The notes: generated from the letters alone by a model not told the origin. DNA of 45,322 bases from Pseudoflavonifractor sp. 60 (GCF_009911645.1 NZ_QWKI01000012.1:1-45322); one strand, 5' to 3'; positions 7,784-16,387 are shown, counted from the first letter of the stretch. Translations and numbers: made by a program.

Positions 7784-9190
7784 TCAGCGGTGGGCCCCCG
7801 CATTGAGAGGCACCGGGGCGGCGGCGGGCCGCTCGTCCGGGGTGTTGGGGTAGAGGCGGCGCAGCTTGGCGATGCAGGCCCCGCTGGCGGGAATGAGGAA
7901 CAGGTCGGCGCAGACCCAGGCGGCGGGGGAGGCGAAGCAGGCGGCGGTATAGCCGAACACGGGCACCAGCAGCAGCCCAACCCCGGTGCGGGCGGCCATC
8001 TCCAGTACGCCGGCCAGAATGGCGAAGGGACTGAAGCCCATGCCCTGGATGGAGAAGCGGACGATGTTCACCAGGGACAGAGGGAAGAAGAAGGCGGACT
8101 GAATCAGGATGTACTGGCCAGTCAGCTGGGTCAGCAGGGCAATGTCCGCCTCGCTGGAGTCCAGGAAGAGGAGGGCGCACTGGGGGGCAAAGCGGAGCAT
8201 GGCGCACAGGCCAATCACCGAGTAGCCCAGCCCCAGCAGCGCGCAGGAGCGGATGCCCTGACCCAGCCGGTCCAGCTTGCAGGCCCCCACATTCTGCCCG
8301 CAGTAGGTGGCCATGGTGGCGCCCATAGCGTCGAAGGGACAGGCCAGCAGCTGGTAGACCTTGGCTCCTGCCGCCACCGCCGCCACATAGAGGCTACCCA
8401 GGGCGTTCACCGAGGACTGGAGGACAATGGATCCAATGGCGGTGATAGAGTATTGCAGGCCCATGGGGATGCCCATGGCGCACAGCACTCCGCAGGTGTG
8501 GAGGTCAAGCCGCCGCTCCTCCCGGGTCATGTGCAGAATGGGGAATTTTTTCCACATATACACCAGACAGGCGGCGCCGGATATCCCCTGGGAGGCAACG
8601 GTGGCAATGGCCGCCCCTGCAACTCCGGCGTGGAAGCCCAAAATCAGGGCGAAGTCCAGAGCGATGTTCAGCATGGAGGACAGGGCCAGGAAGTAGACCG
8701 GGGTCTTGCTGTCACCCAGGGAGCGGATGATCCCGGCCAGCAGATTATAGAGGAAGGTGGCGGGGATGCCCATGAAGATGACGAAGATGTAGGCGCAGGC
8801 GTTGTCAAAGATGTCCTCCGGCGTGCGCATGATGGTGAGTATATTCCGGCACAGCAGGCCGGTGGCGGTGGTGAGGACCAGCGCGAACATCACCGACAGC
8901 CAGGCGGCGTTGGCAGCGTAGCGGCGCATTTTGGAGGGCTCGTTTGCCCCCATACGCTGGGCCACCGGAATGGCAAAGCCGTTGCACACCCCCATGCAGA
9001 AGCCAATAACAAAAAAATTGATGGAGCCGGTGGAGCCCACTGCCGCCAGGGCCGCCGAACCCAGCAGCTTGCCCACAATCATGGTGTCCACCAGGTTATA
9101 CAGCTGCTGAAACAGCATTCCAAACAGCGTCGGCAGGGCAAAGCCGAGAATCAGCCGCATGGGGCTGCCGGTGGTGAGATCTTTGGTCAT
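7784..9190 (-). CDS. MATE family efflux transporter
   Basis: Multidrug and toxin extrusion protein of 468 aa with about twelve hydrophobic segments. The N-terminus (MTKDLTTGSPMRLILGFALP) and the PTLFGMLFQQLYNLVDTMIVG region are typical of bacterial DinF/NorM-type MATE pumps, which use Na+ or H+ gradients to export cationic compounds. The ATG at 9190 is preceded by AGAGGG on the minus strand; the open frame extends 68 codons further upstream but there it is low quality and crosses the promoter area. It is a single-gene transcription unit facing the BceAB-type genes. The substrate is unknown. Confidence 0.9.
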   Translation of the reverse strand: MTKDLTTGSPMRLILGFALPTLFGMLFQQLYNLVDTMIVGKLLGSAALAAVGSTGSINFFVIGFCMGVCNGFAIPVAQRMGANEPSKMRRYAANAAWLSVMFALVLTTATGLLCRNILTIMRTPEDIFDNACAYIFVIFMGIPATFLYNLLAGIIRSLGDSKTPVYFLALSSMLNIALDFALILGFHAGVAGAAIATVASQGISGAACLVYMWKKFPILHMTREERRLDLHTCGVLCAMGIPMGLQYSITAIGSIVLQSSVNALGSLYVAAVAAGAKVYQLLACPFDAMGATMATYCGQNVGACKLDRLGQGIRSCALLGLGYSVIGLCAMLRFAPQCALLFLDSSEADIALLTQLTGQYILIQSAFFFPLSLVNIVRFSIQGMGFSPFAILAGVLEMAARTGVGLLLVPVFGYTAACFASPAAWVCADLFLIPASGACIAKLRRLYPNTPDERPAAAPVPLNAGAHR

Positions 9191-9244
9191 ACCATCCCTC
9201 TTTCCCAAAAATGATCCCCGTTCACCCGGGGGAAATACCGGATT

Positions 9245-9273
9245 ATTATAGCCGCCCAACTCCCGTCTGGCTA
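9245..9273 (-). promoter_or_regulatory. Candidate promoter of the MATE gene
   Basis: On the minus strand a perfect TATAAT (9245-9250) lies 17 bp from TAGCCA (9268-9273), which matches TTGACA at four of six positions. It is placed 55 bp before the MATE start codon. The stretch 9274-9410 holds nothing else I recognise. Confidence 0.45.
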
Positions 9274-9413
9274 GCGGTTTTTTGACGGTTTTATCCCCCG
9301 CATCCTGCAAATTTTTCATCAAAATACAAAAGAGGGCTAGAGGAGCGTATGCGCTCTCATGGGGCCGCCGGGTCCCCTTGATGCAGCACGCCATAAAAAT
9401 TTTTATAATCCCC

Positions 9414-9463
9414 TTGACAAGGAGCCAGAAAGTGTTATACTGTTCATATAGTATATATACAGT
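9414..9463 (+). promoter_or_regulatory. Promoter plus GntR-type operator
   Basis: TTGACA (9414-9419) and TATACT (9436-9441) are separated by 16 bp. Overlapping the -10 box is an inverted repeat, ACTGTTCATATA (9439-9450) and TATATATACAGT (9452-9463), around a single central G, with 10 of 12 positions symmetrical. The placement suits autorepression by the GntR-type regulator encoded 90 bp downstream. The leader 9464-9554 contains another GC-rich palindromic stretch but no recognised element. Confidence 0.75.
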
Positions 9464-9554
9464 AAACTCAAAATGACAGCCGGGAGGCCCCAGCGCTGGA
9501 CCAGCGCGCGGCCGGCAGTTTAAGGTCTCCCGCCGCTGTTGAAAGGCAGGCTAA

Positions 9555-9935
9555 ATGGATATTATATTGAGTAACGCCAGCGGAAAGCCCATCTACGAGC
9601 AGATCACCGACCAGGTAAAGGAGCAGATCATGTCCGGCACGCTGTCGGCGGGGGACGCTCTGCCCTCCATGCGGCTGCTGGCCAAGGAGCTGCGTATCTC
9701 GGTCATCACCACCAAGCGGGCCTACGAGGAGCTGGAGCGGGATGGCTTTTTGGAGAACGTCCCGGGGAAGGGCTGCTTTGTGGCCCCTCAGAATCGGGAG
9801 CTGCTGCGAGAAGCCCAGCTGCGCAAGGTCGAGGAGAAGCTGTCTCAGGCGGTGGAGGAGGCGCGGAAGGGCGCGTTCCCTCTGGAGGAGCTCCACGAGA
9901 TACTGGACATTCTGTATAAAGGAGAAGAAATATGA
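9555..9935 (+). CDS. GntR family regulator (YtrA type)
   Basis: Short regulator of 126 aa with an N-terminal winged helix-turn-helix at about residues 10-75 (PIYEQITDQVKEQI, LPSMRLLAKEL, TTKRAYEELERDGF are the family landmarks) and a small helical C-terminal dimerisation part instead of a ligand domain. This is the YtrA subgroup, whose members repress their own ABC transporter operons and respond to cell-envelope antibiotics in Bacillus. GAAAGGCAGG precedes the ATG. The stop codon overlaps the start of the ABC ATPase (ATGA). The palindrome at 9439-9463 is the likely operator. Confidence 0.9.
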   Translation: MDIILSNASGKPIYEQITDQVKEQIMSGTLSAGDALPSMRLLAKELRISVITTKRAYEELERDGFLENVPGKGCFVAPQNRELLREAQLRKVEEKLSQAVEEARKGAFPLEELHEILDILYKGEEI

Positions 9936-10792
9936 CAAATTGCATTGAAATTAAGGGACTGTGCAAGTCCTACGGGGATTTTTCCCTGCAAAATATTGAC
10001 CTGAGCCTCCCCGGTGGCTCTATTCTGGGAATGATTGGCGAGAATGGGGCGGGCAAGACCACCACCATCAAGTGCATTCTCAACCTGATCCACCGGGACG
10101 CGGGGGAGATCACCCTGCTGGGCCACGACAACATCAGGGAGGAGCGGCTGGCCAAGCAGGATGTGGGCATTGTGCTGGACGAGTGCTTCTTCCACGATAC
10201 CCTCCGTCCCCGGGACGTGGGCAAGATTCTGGCCCCCGCCTATCACAACTGGGATCAGAAGCTGTTCCGGGACTATTTGGACAAATTCCACCTGCCGGAG
10301 AAGAAGCTGATTAAGGAGTTCTCCCGGGGGATGAAGATGAAGCTGTCTCTGTCCGCCGCCCTGGCCCACCGCCCCAAGCTGTTGATTCTGGACGAGGCCA
10401 CCGCCGGTCTGGACCCGGTGGTGCGGGACGAGATTTTAGACGAATTCCTAGGCTTCATCCAGGACGAGGACCACGCCATCCTCATGTCCAGCCACATTAC
10501 CTCCGACCTGGAGAAGGTGGCCGACTACATCGCCTATATCCACCAGGGCCGGGTCGTGCTGTCCGACACTAAGGACAACATTCTGGACTCCTACGGCCGG
10601 GTTGGCTGCACCGCCGCCCAGCTGGAGACCATCGACCCCCGGGACGTGCTGCGGACCCGCCGGGGCTCTTTCGGCTGCGAGGCCCTGGTGAAGGACCGGA
10701 CCGCCTTCAGCCGCAAATACCCCATGCTGCTGGTGGAGCGGACAACTCTGGAGGACATCATGCTCTTTGTGGGCAAGGGGGAAACGCAATGA
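9932..10792 (+). CDS. ABC transporter ATP-binding protein (YtrB-like)
   Basis: ATPase of 286 aa. Walker A GENGAGKTT (36-44), a diverged signature SRGMKMKL (131-138) and Walker B LLILDEATAGLD (150-161), followed by a C-terminal extension of about 70 residues. The SRGMKMKL signature and tail are typical of YtrB/EcsA-like ATPases paired with GntR regulators. It is coupled by ATGA overlaps to both the regulator before it and the permease after it. It energises the two small ABC-2 permeases downstream. The transported compound is unknown. Confidence 0.9.
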   Translation: MTNCIEIKGLCKSYGDFSLQNIDLSLPGGSILGMIGENGAGKTTTIKCILNLIHRDAGEITLLGHDNIREERLAKQDVGIVLDECFFHDTLRPRDVGKILAPAYHNWDQKLFRDYLDKFHLPEKKLIKEFSRGMKMKLSLSAALAHRPKLLILDEATAGLDPVVRDEILDEFLGFIQDEDHAILMSSHITSDLEKVADYIAYIHQGRVVLSDTKDNILDSYGRVGCTAAQLETIDPRDVLRTRRGSFGCEALVKDRTAFSRKYPMLLVERTTLEDIMLFVGKGETQ

Positions 10793-11439
10793 CCGGGCTG
10801 CTCTACAAAGACATTCTTGTCATGCGCGCGACCTTCATCATCCAAGCGGTCATCATGCCGTTCTATATCGTACTGGCCTATTTTGATATCCTGAACTTCG
10901 TCTTTATCATCACTTATTTCAATACTATGCTGATGGTAATGCCCCTGTCCGCCTTTGCCCTTGACGGCCAGGCCAAATGGGACCGGTACGCCATGTCGCT
11001 GCCCATGGGCCGCAGAGCCGTGGTCAGGGCCCGATACCTCTTCATTTTGATACTCGCTCTAAGCAACTTCGCCCTGGGGCTGTCGGGCTCCGCCGCTCTG
11101 TGGGGCTTTCAGGGTGAGGACATACTCAAGGCCCTGGGGCTTCTGATGGCATCCTCAACCCTGGGACTGCTGGTCTCCGGTGTCCTGCTCCCCATCAGCT
11201 ATCAGTCGGGGGCGGAACGGGCCCGAATCGCTCTCTACGCCATTCTGCTGATCCCCTTCTTCGCCATTCTGCTGCTGTACACAAGCGGCATTCTGGATTT
11301 GTCCGTACTCAACAGCCTGGACTCCCTGTCCGCCGCCGCTCTGGTGGGCCGTGGGGCTCTGCTCCTGCTGGGCGGGCTGGCGGCAATGCTGGCGTCCTAT
11401 CTGGTCTCCTGCCGCATCGCAGCTGCCAAGGAGTACTGA
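10789..11439 (+). CDS. ABC-2 family permease, first tandem copy
   Basis: Membrane protein of 216 aa with six hydrophobic segments, like the ABC2_membrane_5 family of YtrC-type permeases. It is the same length as the next permease and clearly paralogous to it: both carry DRYAMSLPMG near residue 70 and end in KEY. The ATG overlaps the ATPase stop (ATGA). Conserved WDRYAMSLPMGR is a hallmark of permeases in these GntR/ABC operons. It probably forms a heterodimer with its paralogue. Confidence 0.85.
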   Translation: MTGLLYKDILVMRATFIIQAVIMPFYIVLAYFDILNFVFIITYFNTMLMVMPLSAFALDGQAKWDRYAMSLPMGRRAVVRARYLFILILALSNFALGLSGSAALWGFQGEDILKALGLLMASSTLGLLVSGVLLPISYQSGAERARIALYAILLIPFFAILLLYTSGILDLSVLNSLDSLSAAALVGRGALLLLGGLAAMLASYLVSCRIAAAKEY

Positions 11440-11512
11440 ACCGGTCCAAATCCATTCCATACCGCCCAGACCATGGGGGCATATGAGGCTCCCCTGGAGA
11501 AAGGAGAAAACA

Positions 11513-12163
11513 ATGACGGGTTTAATTTGGAAAGATTTTTTAATCATGCGCAAGACGCTGAAATCCTACCTTCTGATTATGGCACTCTATGCCGTGCTGG
11601 CCTACTTGGACATTTTGAACTACGGCTTCATCATCACCTTCATTCAAGTGGCACTGATGGTACTGCCCATCTCCGCCTTCGCCTACGACGAGCAGGCCAA
11701 GTGGGACCGGTACGCCATGTCCCTGCCCATGGGATGCAGAGCGATGGTGGGAGCCCGCTATCTCTTCGTCCTGACCCTGTCCCTGCTGACCACAGCGCTG
11801 GGACTGGCAAGCATCGCCCTGCTGACCCTGTTCCGCGCTGAGGACCCGGTGGAGATGGTGGTAACGCTGATGGTATCCGCCGCCATTGGCCTGCTGATCC
11901 CCTCCTTCCTTCTGCCGCTGTGCTACAAGCTGGGTCCGGAGCGGGCCCGTCCCTTCCTCTACGCCATTATCTTCATCCCCACCATCGTCCTGGTCCTGCT
12001 GTTCAAGGCCAACATTCTTGACCTGTCCATTCTGGAAAATCTGGATGTCCTCACCACTGCCCAGCTCATTGGATATGCCCTTTTGCTCCCCCTGGGGGGA
12101 CTGGCGCTGCTGGCCCTCTCCTGCCTGGTCTCCTTCCACATCGCAGCTGGCAAGGAGTACTGA
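11513..12163 (+). CDS. ABC-2 family permease, second tandem copy
   Basis: Membrane protein of 216 aa, paralogue of the preceding permease from a tandem duplication. It has the same six-segment layout and the same DRYAMSLPMG motif and KEY end. The start is the ATG at 11513, behind AAGGAG at 11501-11506; the open frame upstream belongs to the tail of the first copy in another frame. A 73-nt spacer separates the copies, unlike the tight overlaps elsewhere in the operon. Two different permeases suggest a heterodimeric transporter. Confidence 0.85.
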   Translation: MTGLIWKDFLIMRKTLKSYLLIMALYAVLAYLDILNYGFIITFIQVALMVLPISAFAYDEQAKWDRYAMSLPMGCRAMVGARYLFVLTLSLLTTALGLASIALLTLFRAEDPVEMVVTLMVSAAIGLLIPSFLLPLCYKLGPERARPFLYAIIFIPTIVLVLLFKANILDLSILENLDVLTTAQLIGYALLLPLGGLALLALSCLVSFHIAAGKEY

Positions 12164-12164
12164 C

Positions 12165-12383
12165 ATGACCGCTGCCGTGCTCTTCCTCTGGGCCAGCTGT
12201 CTATGGTCCATCGCCCGGTGGACCCTCCGCCTGCTCCTCGCCGTCAGCCCCTGGAGGCGGCTTTTTACCCTGGCGGTGCTGGCCCTGACCGTCTCCTGCT
12301 GTCACAAGCCCCGGGAACGGAGCGCCCCCTGTGACCGGGAGTGCCCTCTCTGTCCCCCCTCGGGCGGAGGGCGGCGGGAATAA
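12165..12383 (+). CDS. Small hypothetical membrane protein
   Basis: Open frame of 72 aa beginning one base after the second permease. It has two hydrophobic stretches (about residues 3-28 and 33-46) and a Cys-rich, charged tail with the cysteines in CC and CxxxCxxxC-like spacing. AAGGAG stands 7 nt before the ATG, but those bases are also the conserved KEY codons of the permease, so the site may be coincidental. No family recognised. It may be a real last gene of the ABC operon or a chance frame in GC-rich DNA. Confidence 0.35.
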   Translation: MTAAVLFLWASCLWSIARWTLRLLLAVSPWRRLFTLAVLALTVSCCHKPRERSAPCDRECPLCPPSGGGRRE

Positions 12384-12436
12384 GCTGGCGGTCCCCCTGC
12401 CGGCCAGGGGAATATTGTGAAACAGACAAAAAAGTC

Positions 12437-12466
12437 TTGTGCTTTCCCCTGCTGTTGTGGTAAAAT
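12437..12466 (+). promoter_or_regulatory. Candidate promoter of the 44-aa gene
   Basis: TTGTGC (12437-12442) and TAAAAT (12461-12466) with 18 bp between them, 26 bp before the start codon at 12492. Confidence 0.5.
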
Positions 12467-12491
12467 GACAACATAAAGGAGAGTGAGCGCC

Positions 12492-12626
12492 ATGAAAGAT
12501 ATGACCGCGAAAGAGGCCATTCGAGAGCTTCAAAATATGAAGCAGTACTGCACGGCCAAGAGCATCCCCGCCCTGGACTACGCCATTAAGGCGCTCAAGG
12601 AGAAGGCGGACGCCGAAGAAGCATAA
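12492..12626 (+). CDS. Small hypothetical protein, 44 aa
   Basis: A 44-aa frame with a good ribosome binding site (AAAGGAGAG) and its own promoter-like sequence and terminator. The product is helical and charged, with the spacing TAKEAIRELQNMKQY ... PALDYAIKALKEKA. Small proteins of this AIxxL ... ALDxAIxAL pattern are common in Firmicutes chromosomes and phages, and their function is unknown. The independent promoter and terminator argue that it is a real gene. Confidence 0.65.
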   Translation: MKDMTAKEAIRELQNMKQYCTAKSIPALDYAIKALKEKADAEEA

Positions 12627-12629
12627 GCA

Positions 12630-12656
12630 AAGACCCCCAGCTCAGCTGGGGGTCTT
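12630..12656. terminator. Rho-independent terminator
   Basis: A perfect 13-bp inverted repeat, AAGACCCCCAGCT (12630-12642) and AGCTGGGGGTCTT (12644-12656), with a single-base centre. It follows the 44-aa gene on the + strand and overlaps the last codons of the minus-strand Nudix gene, so it may serve both. The T runs are short. Confidence 0.7.
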
Positions 12657-13271
12657 ACATATTTGGATAAAATTCCGGGTGATCCTGCCGGTGAGGCCCC
12701 AGATGGCCCGGCCCTGCCAGGGGTAGACGGGGACATTCTCCTGGCCGTGCTGCCACTGGTAGTCCCGGGGGATGCCGATGAGCTCATAGGGAAAGCCCTC
12801 CGCCGGGGTCGGGACCAGCTCATAGGTGTACTCCAGGGGCTCCGTCTCCAGCAGGTGGGACAGGGGGACCAGGAAATACTCCTCCACCTCGGCGGGGTTG
12901 GGGCTGAGATGGGGGGTCAGCGCTCTGCCGTCCACAATCCCCAGGACGGGCTGCATGAGGAAATTGGCCCGGTGGGCGATAAAATCCAGCCGCCCCAGCA
13001 GTCGGATCTGTTCCGGGGAGATGCCCAACTCCTCAAAGGTCTCCCGCAGGGCGCACGTCTCCGGGGTCTCCCCCGCCTCCATACGCCCCCCGGGGAAACA
13101 CACCTCCCCCGGCTGGCGGCGCAGGGTCCTGGCCCGCACCTCATAGAGCAGGAAGTACTCCCCCTCCCGCTCCACCAGGGGGACCAGCACCGCATAGGAC
13201 CGGCGGGCGTCCATCAGCCCGGGGAGCCGGTTCTTCACCCTCCCCTCCAGGCTGGTCAGGTCAAATTCCAT
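12642..13271 (-). CDS. Nudix hydrolase, CoA pyrophosphatase-like
   Basis: Nudix protein of 209 aa. The Nudix box GX5EX7REUXEEXGU is intact at residues 62-84 (Gly62, Glu68, Arg76-Glu77, Glu80-Glu81). It is preceded by [13 protein letters not shown] (50-62), the pattern of the NudL/YeaB subgroup that hydrolyses CoA and related dinucleotide pyrophosphates. The ATG at 13271 directly abuts the TAG stop of argS, so the two are co-transcribed. The activity is inferred from the motif context; other nucleoside diphosphate substrates are possible. Confidence 0.85.
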   Translation of the reverse strand: MEFDLTSLEGRVKNRLPGLMDARRSYAVLVPLVEREGEYFLLYEVRARTLRRQPGEVCFPGGRMEAGETPETCALRETFEELGISPEQIRLLGRLDFIAHRANFLMQPVLGIVDGRALTPHLSPNPAEVEEYFLVPLSHLLETEPLEYTYELVPTPAEGFPYELIGIPRDYQWQHGQENVPVYPWQGRAIWGLTGRITRNFIQICKTPS

Positions 13272-15071
13272 CTACATCTTCTCCGGCGCGGAGACCCCCA
13301 GCAGGTTCAGGCCGTTCTCCAGCACGGCGCGGACGCTGTCAGCCAGCTTCAGCCGGGCCGCCTGGAGGCAGGGGTCGTCCACCATACAGCGGCAGGCGTT
13401 ATAGAAGCGGTGGAAGTCGCCGGACAGGGCGGTGAGATACCGGTTGATCCGGCTGGGGTCGTAGTCCCGGGCGGCCAGGTGGAGCTCCTCAGGGTACTGG
13501 GCCAGGGACTTGATCAGGGCCAGCTCCTCGGGGGCGGTGAGCAGAGAGGCATCCACCTGCCCGGCGCCCCGCACCGCCGCCCCGCTCTCCGCCATACGGG
13601 CCACCAGAGAACAGATACGGGCGTGGGCGTACTGGACATAGTACACCGGATTCTCGCTGTCCTGCCGCACCGCCAGGTCCAGGTCGAAGTCCAAGGGACT
13701 GGAGGCGGCTCGATTGTTGAAGTAGTACCGGGCGGCGTCCACGCTGATCTCGTCCAGCAGGTCGTGGAGGGCGATGGCCTTGCCCGTCCGCTTGGACATA
13801 CGCACCGGCTTGCCGTCCTGGAGCAGGTTGACCAGCTGCATGAGCACAATCACCAGCCGGTGGGATCCGTCCAGCCCCAGTCCGTCCAGCGCCGCCTGGA
13901 GCCGCGCCACGTGGCCGTGGTGGTCCGCCCCCCAGATGTTGATGGCCAAATCAAACTTCCGCTCCTCCAGCTTGTTGCGGTGGTAGGCGATATCGGCGGC
14001 GAAGTAGGTGTAGAAGCCGTTGGCCCGGCGGAGCACGTCGTCTTTCAGGTCCAGCTTGTCCACCTGCTCCTGGGTCTTGCCCTCGGCCAGGTACTTTTTC
14101 TTCAGCAGCTCGGTGGTGTTCAGCCACAGAGCCCCGTCCTTCTCGTAGGTCCAGCCCTTGTCGGTGAGCAGTCCCACCGTCTCGGCCACAAAGCCGCTCT
14201 CGTGGAGGGAAGACTCCAAAAACCACTGGTCGTACTCAATGCCGTACTTCTTCAGGTCGGACTCCATCTTGGGGATGTTGCGCTCCAGGCCGTACTTCGC
14301 CATTGCGTCCAGCCAGGACTGCACCCCTTCCCCGTCCAGACCAATATCCCCCTGCCGGGCCTGTTCCAAATCCTTCACATGGTAACCCGGCCATACATTC
14401 GTCTGTGCCAAAAAGCCTTGGGCCAGCTCCTTGATGTCCTCCCCGTGGTAGCCGTCCTCGGGGAAGGGGTAGTTGTCCTCCCCCAGGGTGAGCTGCATAC
14501 ACCGGGCGTAGATGGACCGGGCGAACTTGTTGATCTGGTTGCCCGCGTCGTTGACGTAGAACTCCTTCCACACCTTCCAGCCGTCCCGGGTCAGCACATT
14601 GGCCAGGGTGTCCCCCAGCACGCCCCCCCGGGCGTTGCCCATGTGCATGGGGCCGGTGGGGTTGGCGGAGACGAACTCCACCATCACCGTCCGGCCCGCC
14701 CCCCCATTGCCGGAGCCGTAGTCAGGGCTCTCCCGCTCGATGGCGGCCAGCACATCCCCGTACCACTTGGGGCCCAAAGAAAAATTGAGGAAGCCGGGGC
14801 CGGCGATCTCCACCTTCTGAAAATAGCTGCCCTCCAGCTCCAGGTTGTCCACAATGGCCTGGGCGATCTGCCGGGGGGCCATATGCAGCGCCTTGGCCCC
14901 CGCCATAGCGAAGTTGGAGGCGTAGTCCCCGTGGGCGGTGTCCTTGGGAATCTCGATGGAGGCCCTCACCTCCGCCCCCTCGGGCAGGATACCTGCGGCG
15001 GCGGCTTTTTCGTAGGCCGCCTGGGTCAGAGCGGCGGCCTGCTCCTTGGCGGATTGAATCATGTTGCTCAT
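13272..15071 (-). CDS. argS: Arginine--tRNA ligase
   Basis: Class I aminoacyl-tRNA synthetase charging tRNA-Arg, 599 aa. The HIGH-type motif appears as HMGN at residues 143-146 inside SANPTGPMHMGNARGG, and the KMSKS-type motif as MSKRTG near residue 423. An N-terminal additional domain precedes the catalytic domain, and the C-terminal anticodon-binding DALR-type domain is present with the typical YYVQYAHARI segment. The start is the ATG at 15071, 6 nt behind AAGGTG; upstream in-frame ATGs lack a site. It lies between a ywiB-like gene and a Nudix gene. Length and motifs look intact. Confidence 0.96.
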   Translation of the reverse strand: MSNMIQSAKEQAAALTQAAYEKAAAAGILPEGAEVRASIEIPKDTAHGDYASNFAMAGAKALHMAPRQIAQAIVDNLELEGSYFQKVEIAGPGFLNFSLGPKWYGDVLAAIERESPDYGSGNGGAGRTVMVEFVSANPTGPMHMGNARGGVLGDTLANVLTRDGWKVWKEFYVNDAGNQINKFARSIYARCMQLTLGEDNYPFPEDGYHGEDIKELAQGFLAQTNVWPGYHVKDLEQARQGDIGLDGEGVQSWLDAMAKYGLERNIPKMESDLKKYGIEYDQWFLESSLHESGFVAETVGLLTDKGWTYEKDGALWLNTTELLKKKYLAEGKTQEQVDKLDLKDDVLRRANGFYTYFAADIAYHRNKLEERKFDLAINIWGADHHGHVARLQAALDGLGLDGSHRLVIVLMQLVNLLQDGKPVRMSKRTGKAIALHDLLDEISVDAARYYFNNRAASSPLDFDLDLAVRQDSENPVYYVQYAHARICSLVARMAESGAAVRGAGQVDASLLTAPEELALIKSLAQYPEELHLAARDYDPSRINRYLTALSGDFHRFYNACRCMVDDPCLQAARLKLADSVRAVLENGLNLLGVSAPEKM

Positions 15072-15127
15072 GTTACGCACCTTCATTCTATGTTTTGGTT
15101 GGGGCCGCCGGAGACGCCGCCCCGCTG

Positions 15128-15577
15128 TCACTGCTTCAGGCTGTCCATGTCGCCCTCCGCCTCCCGCACGTTGATCCGGAAGACATTTCTGCCCGCCAGG
15201 GCGTGGTCCACCTCAATGGTGTAATCCACCTCAATGCTGCCCCCCCGGTCGTCCAGCTGGGCCAGCAGATGACGGGTATTCACGCCAATGGCCATTGCGC
15301 CATAGGGTGTATTGTACATGGACAGATGGCGGCGTCCCTCCTGGAACACCAGCTGGGAGTTGAACTCCCCAATCCGCATCAGGGTCACCTGTTCTCCGTC
15401 CACCTGAATGGTGGTCAGGGTGCCCTCCAGACCGGTGAGCTCGCTCTCCTGGTAGGACAGGGTGTAGCTCTCCCCCACCCGGGTCAGACTGCCCTTGGTC
15501 ACCAGCTCCATGGCGTCGGGGGGCGTCCCCTCATACTTCTGCATCCCCTTGATGGAGATAACCACTTCCTTTTCCAT
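15128..15577 (-). CDS. DUF1934 (YwiB-like) beta-barrel protein
   Basis: Protein of 149 aa, of the DUF1934/YwiB family: a small calycin-like beta-barrel of unknown function. The sequence shows the alternating pattern of the barrel and the typical start (MEKEVVISIKGMQ) and middle (YNTPYGAMAIGVNT). ywiB lies next to argS in Bacillus subtilis too, so the neighbourhood supports the call. GGAGG precedes the ATG, and a consensus promoter is at 15627-15655. It is likely the first gene of a ywiB-argS-nudix operon. Confidence 0.85.
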   Translation of the reverse strand: MEKEVVISIKGMQKYEGTPPDAMELVTKGSLTRVGESYTLSYQESELTGLEGTLTTIQVDGEQVTLMRIGEFNSQLVFQEGRRHLSMYNTPYGAMAIGVNTRHLLAQLDDRGGSIEVDYTIEVDHALAGRNVFRINVREAEGDMDSLKQ

Positions 15578-15626
15578 AGGGTCCTCCTGTGCTTATTTTT
15601 GGGTCCGCCGCAGGACGAACGGTGGT

Positions 15627-15655
15627 ATTATACACAGTTTGGGGCACTATGTAAA
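15627..15655 (-). promoter_or_regulatory. Promoter of the ywiB-argS operon
   Basis: On the minus strand TTTACA (15650-15655) and TATAAT (15627-15632) are spaced by 17 bp, about 50 bp before the DUF1934 start codon. Confidence 0.8.
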
Positions 15656-15718
15656 GGGTCTCCTTCATTGTATGTCATTTTATCTGAAAAAACAAGTAAA
15701 ATTGCCGTGTTTCTCCAT

Positions 15719-15746
15719 TTGACAAATTGGAAATGGAGGCTATAAT
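15719..15746 (+). promoter_or_regulatory. Consensus promoter
   Basis: Perfect TTGACA (15719-15724) and TATAAT (15741-15746) with a 16-bp spacer, 39 bp before the start of the hypothetical gene at 15786. It is back to back with the ywiB promoter. Confidence 0.85.
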
Positions 15747-15785
15747 TCTATATGAGTGATTTTATCCCTGGGAGGAGGAGTCCCC

Positions 15786-16199
15786 ATGAATTTGGAATTG
15801 AGCAAAAAGCAGTTTCGGCGGCTGCTGGATATGGTGTACATCGGAAACTGGATCTTGAACTCAACCCGGGGCGACCAGCGCTTCACCGACTACGACCAGG
15901 TGGAGAGCCTTCTCTTCGGCCGGGCCGCCCTGGAGGGTATGCCCCAGCTGGCAGAGCTGTATCAGGGGGAGGTGATCCCCTCCCGCGCCTTTGTGGAGGG
16001 GGGCATCCACGAGGCCATTGTGGAGTATGAGAACAACGTGTTCTTCGAAATTCTCGCCGAGGACCTGGCCCGCCGGGATATGGAGGACGCCCCCATCGAC
16101 GAGAATAATTACGCCGAACTCACCAGCCGCATCGACGCCTATATCGCCGAGTTCGAGGAGCACGGCACCGACAATATTCTGGTGGATATTGGGGACTGA
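15786..16199 (+). CDS. Conserved hypothetical protein
   Basis: Soluble acidic protein of 137 aa without membrane segments; mostly helical by composition, starting MNLELSKKQFRRLLDMVYIG. The ATG at 15786 is chosen because GGGAGGAGGA stands just before it; an ATG ten codons upstream has none. It is transcribed alone from a perfect consensus promoter and is probably well expressed. I do not recognise a function. A hairpin terminator follows at 16292. Confidence 0.75.
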   Translation: MNLELSKKQFRRLLDMVYIGNWILNSTRGDQRFTDYDQVESLLFGRAALEGMPQLAELYQGEVIPSRAFVEGGIHEAIVEYENNVFFEILAEDLARRDMEDAPIDENNYAELTSRIDAYIAEFEEHGTDNILVDIGD

Positions 16200-16291
16200 A
16201 AAACCGCCCTTGACAGAGCGGTAAAAGCGGATATCAGAAAAGGCAAGGAAGATGCCGCCCCAGGTGGTGGACTCTCCGCTATATGCTACAA

Positions 16292-16338
16292 AAGTAACCG
16301 TCCAACTTGGAAAAGCCGGGACGGTTACTTCCTTTTTT
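16292..16338 (+). terminator. Rho-independent terminator
   Basis: AAGTAACCGTC (16292-16302) pairs with GACGGTTACTT (16320-16330), followed by CC and six Ts. It lies 90 bp after the hypothetical gene and just before the convergent znuB end. The intervening stretch 16200-16291 has no recognised gene. Confidence 0.8.
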
Positions 16339-16387
16339 GATAACCACACGAAAACGGAATATGTCTGCGAAAGCAGGATCAGGTGTG

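Noticed and set aside
12663-15224. An 853-codon open frame on the + strand, antisense to the Nudix gene and argS
   Set aside because: The opposite strand carries two fully conserved genes; this frame is a composition artefact of GC-rich DNA.
16200-16387. A possible gene remnant on the minus strand downstream of the hypothetical gene
   Set aside because: The frame is interrupted relative to both neighbours and the area is explained by a terminator hairpin; nothing recognisable remains.
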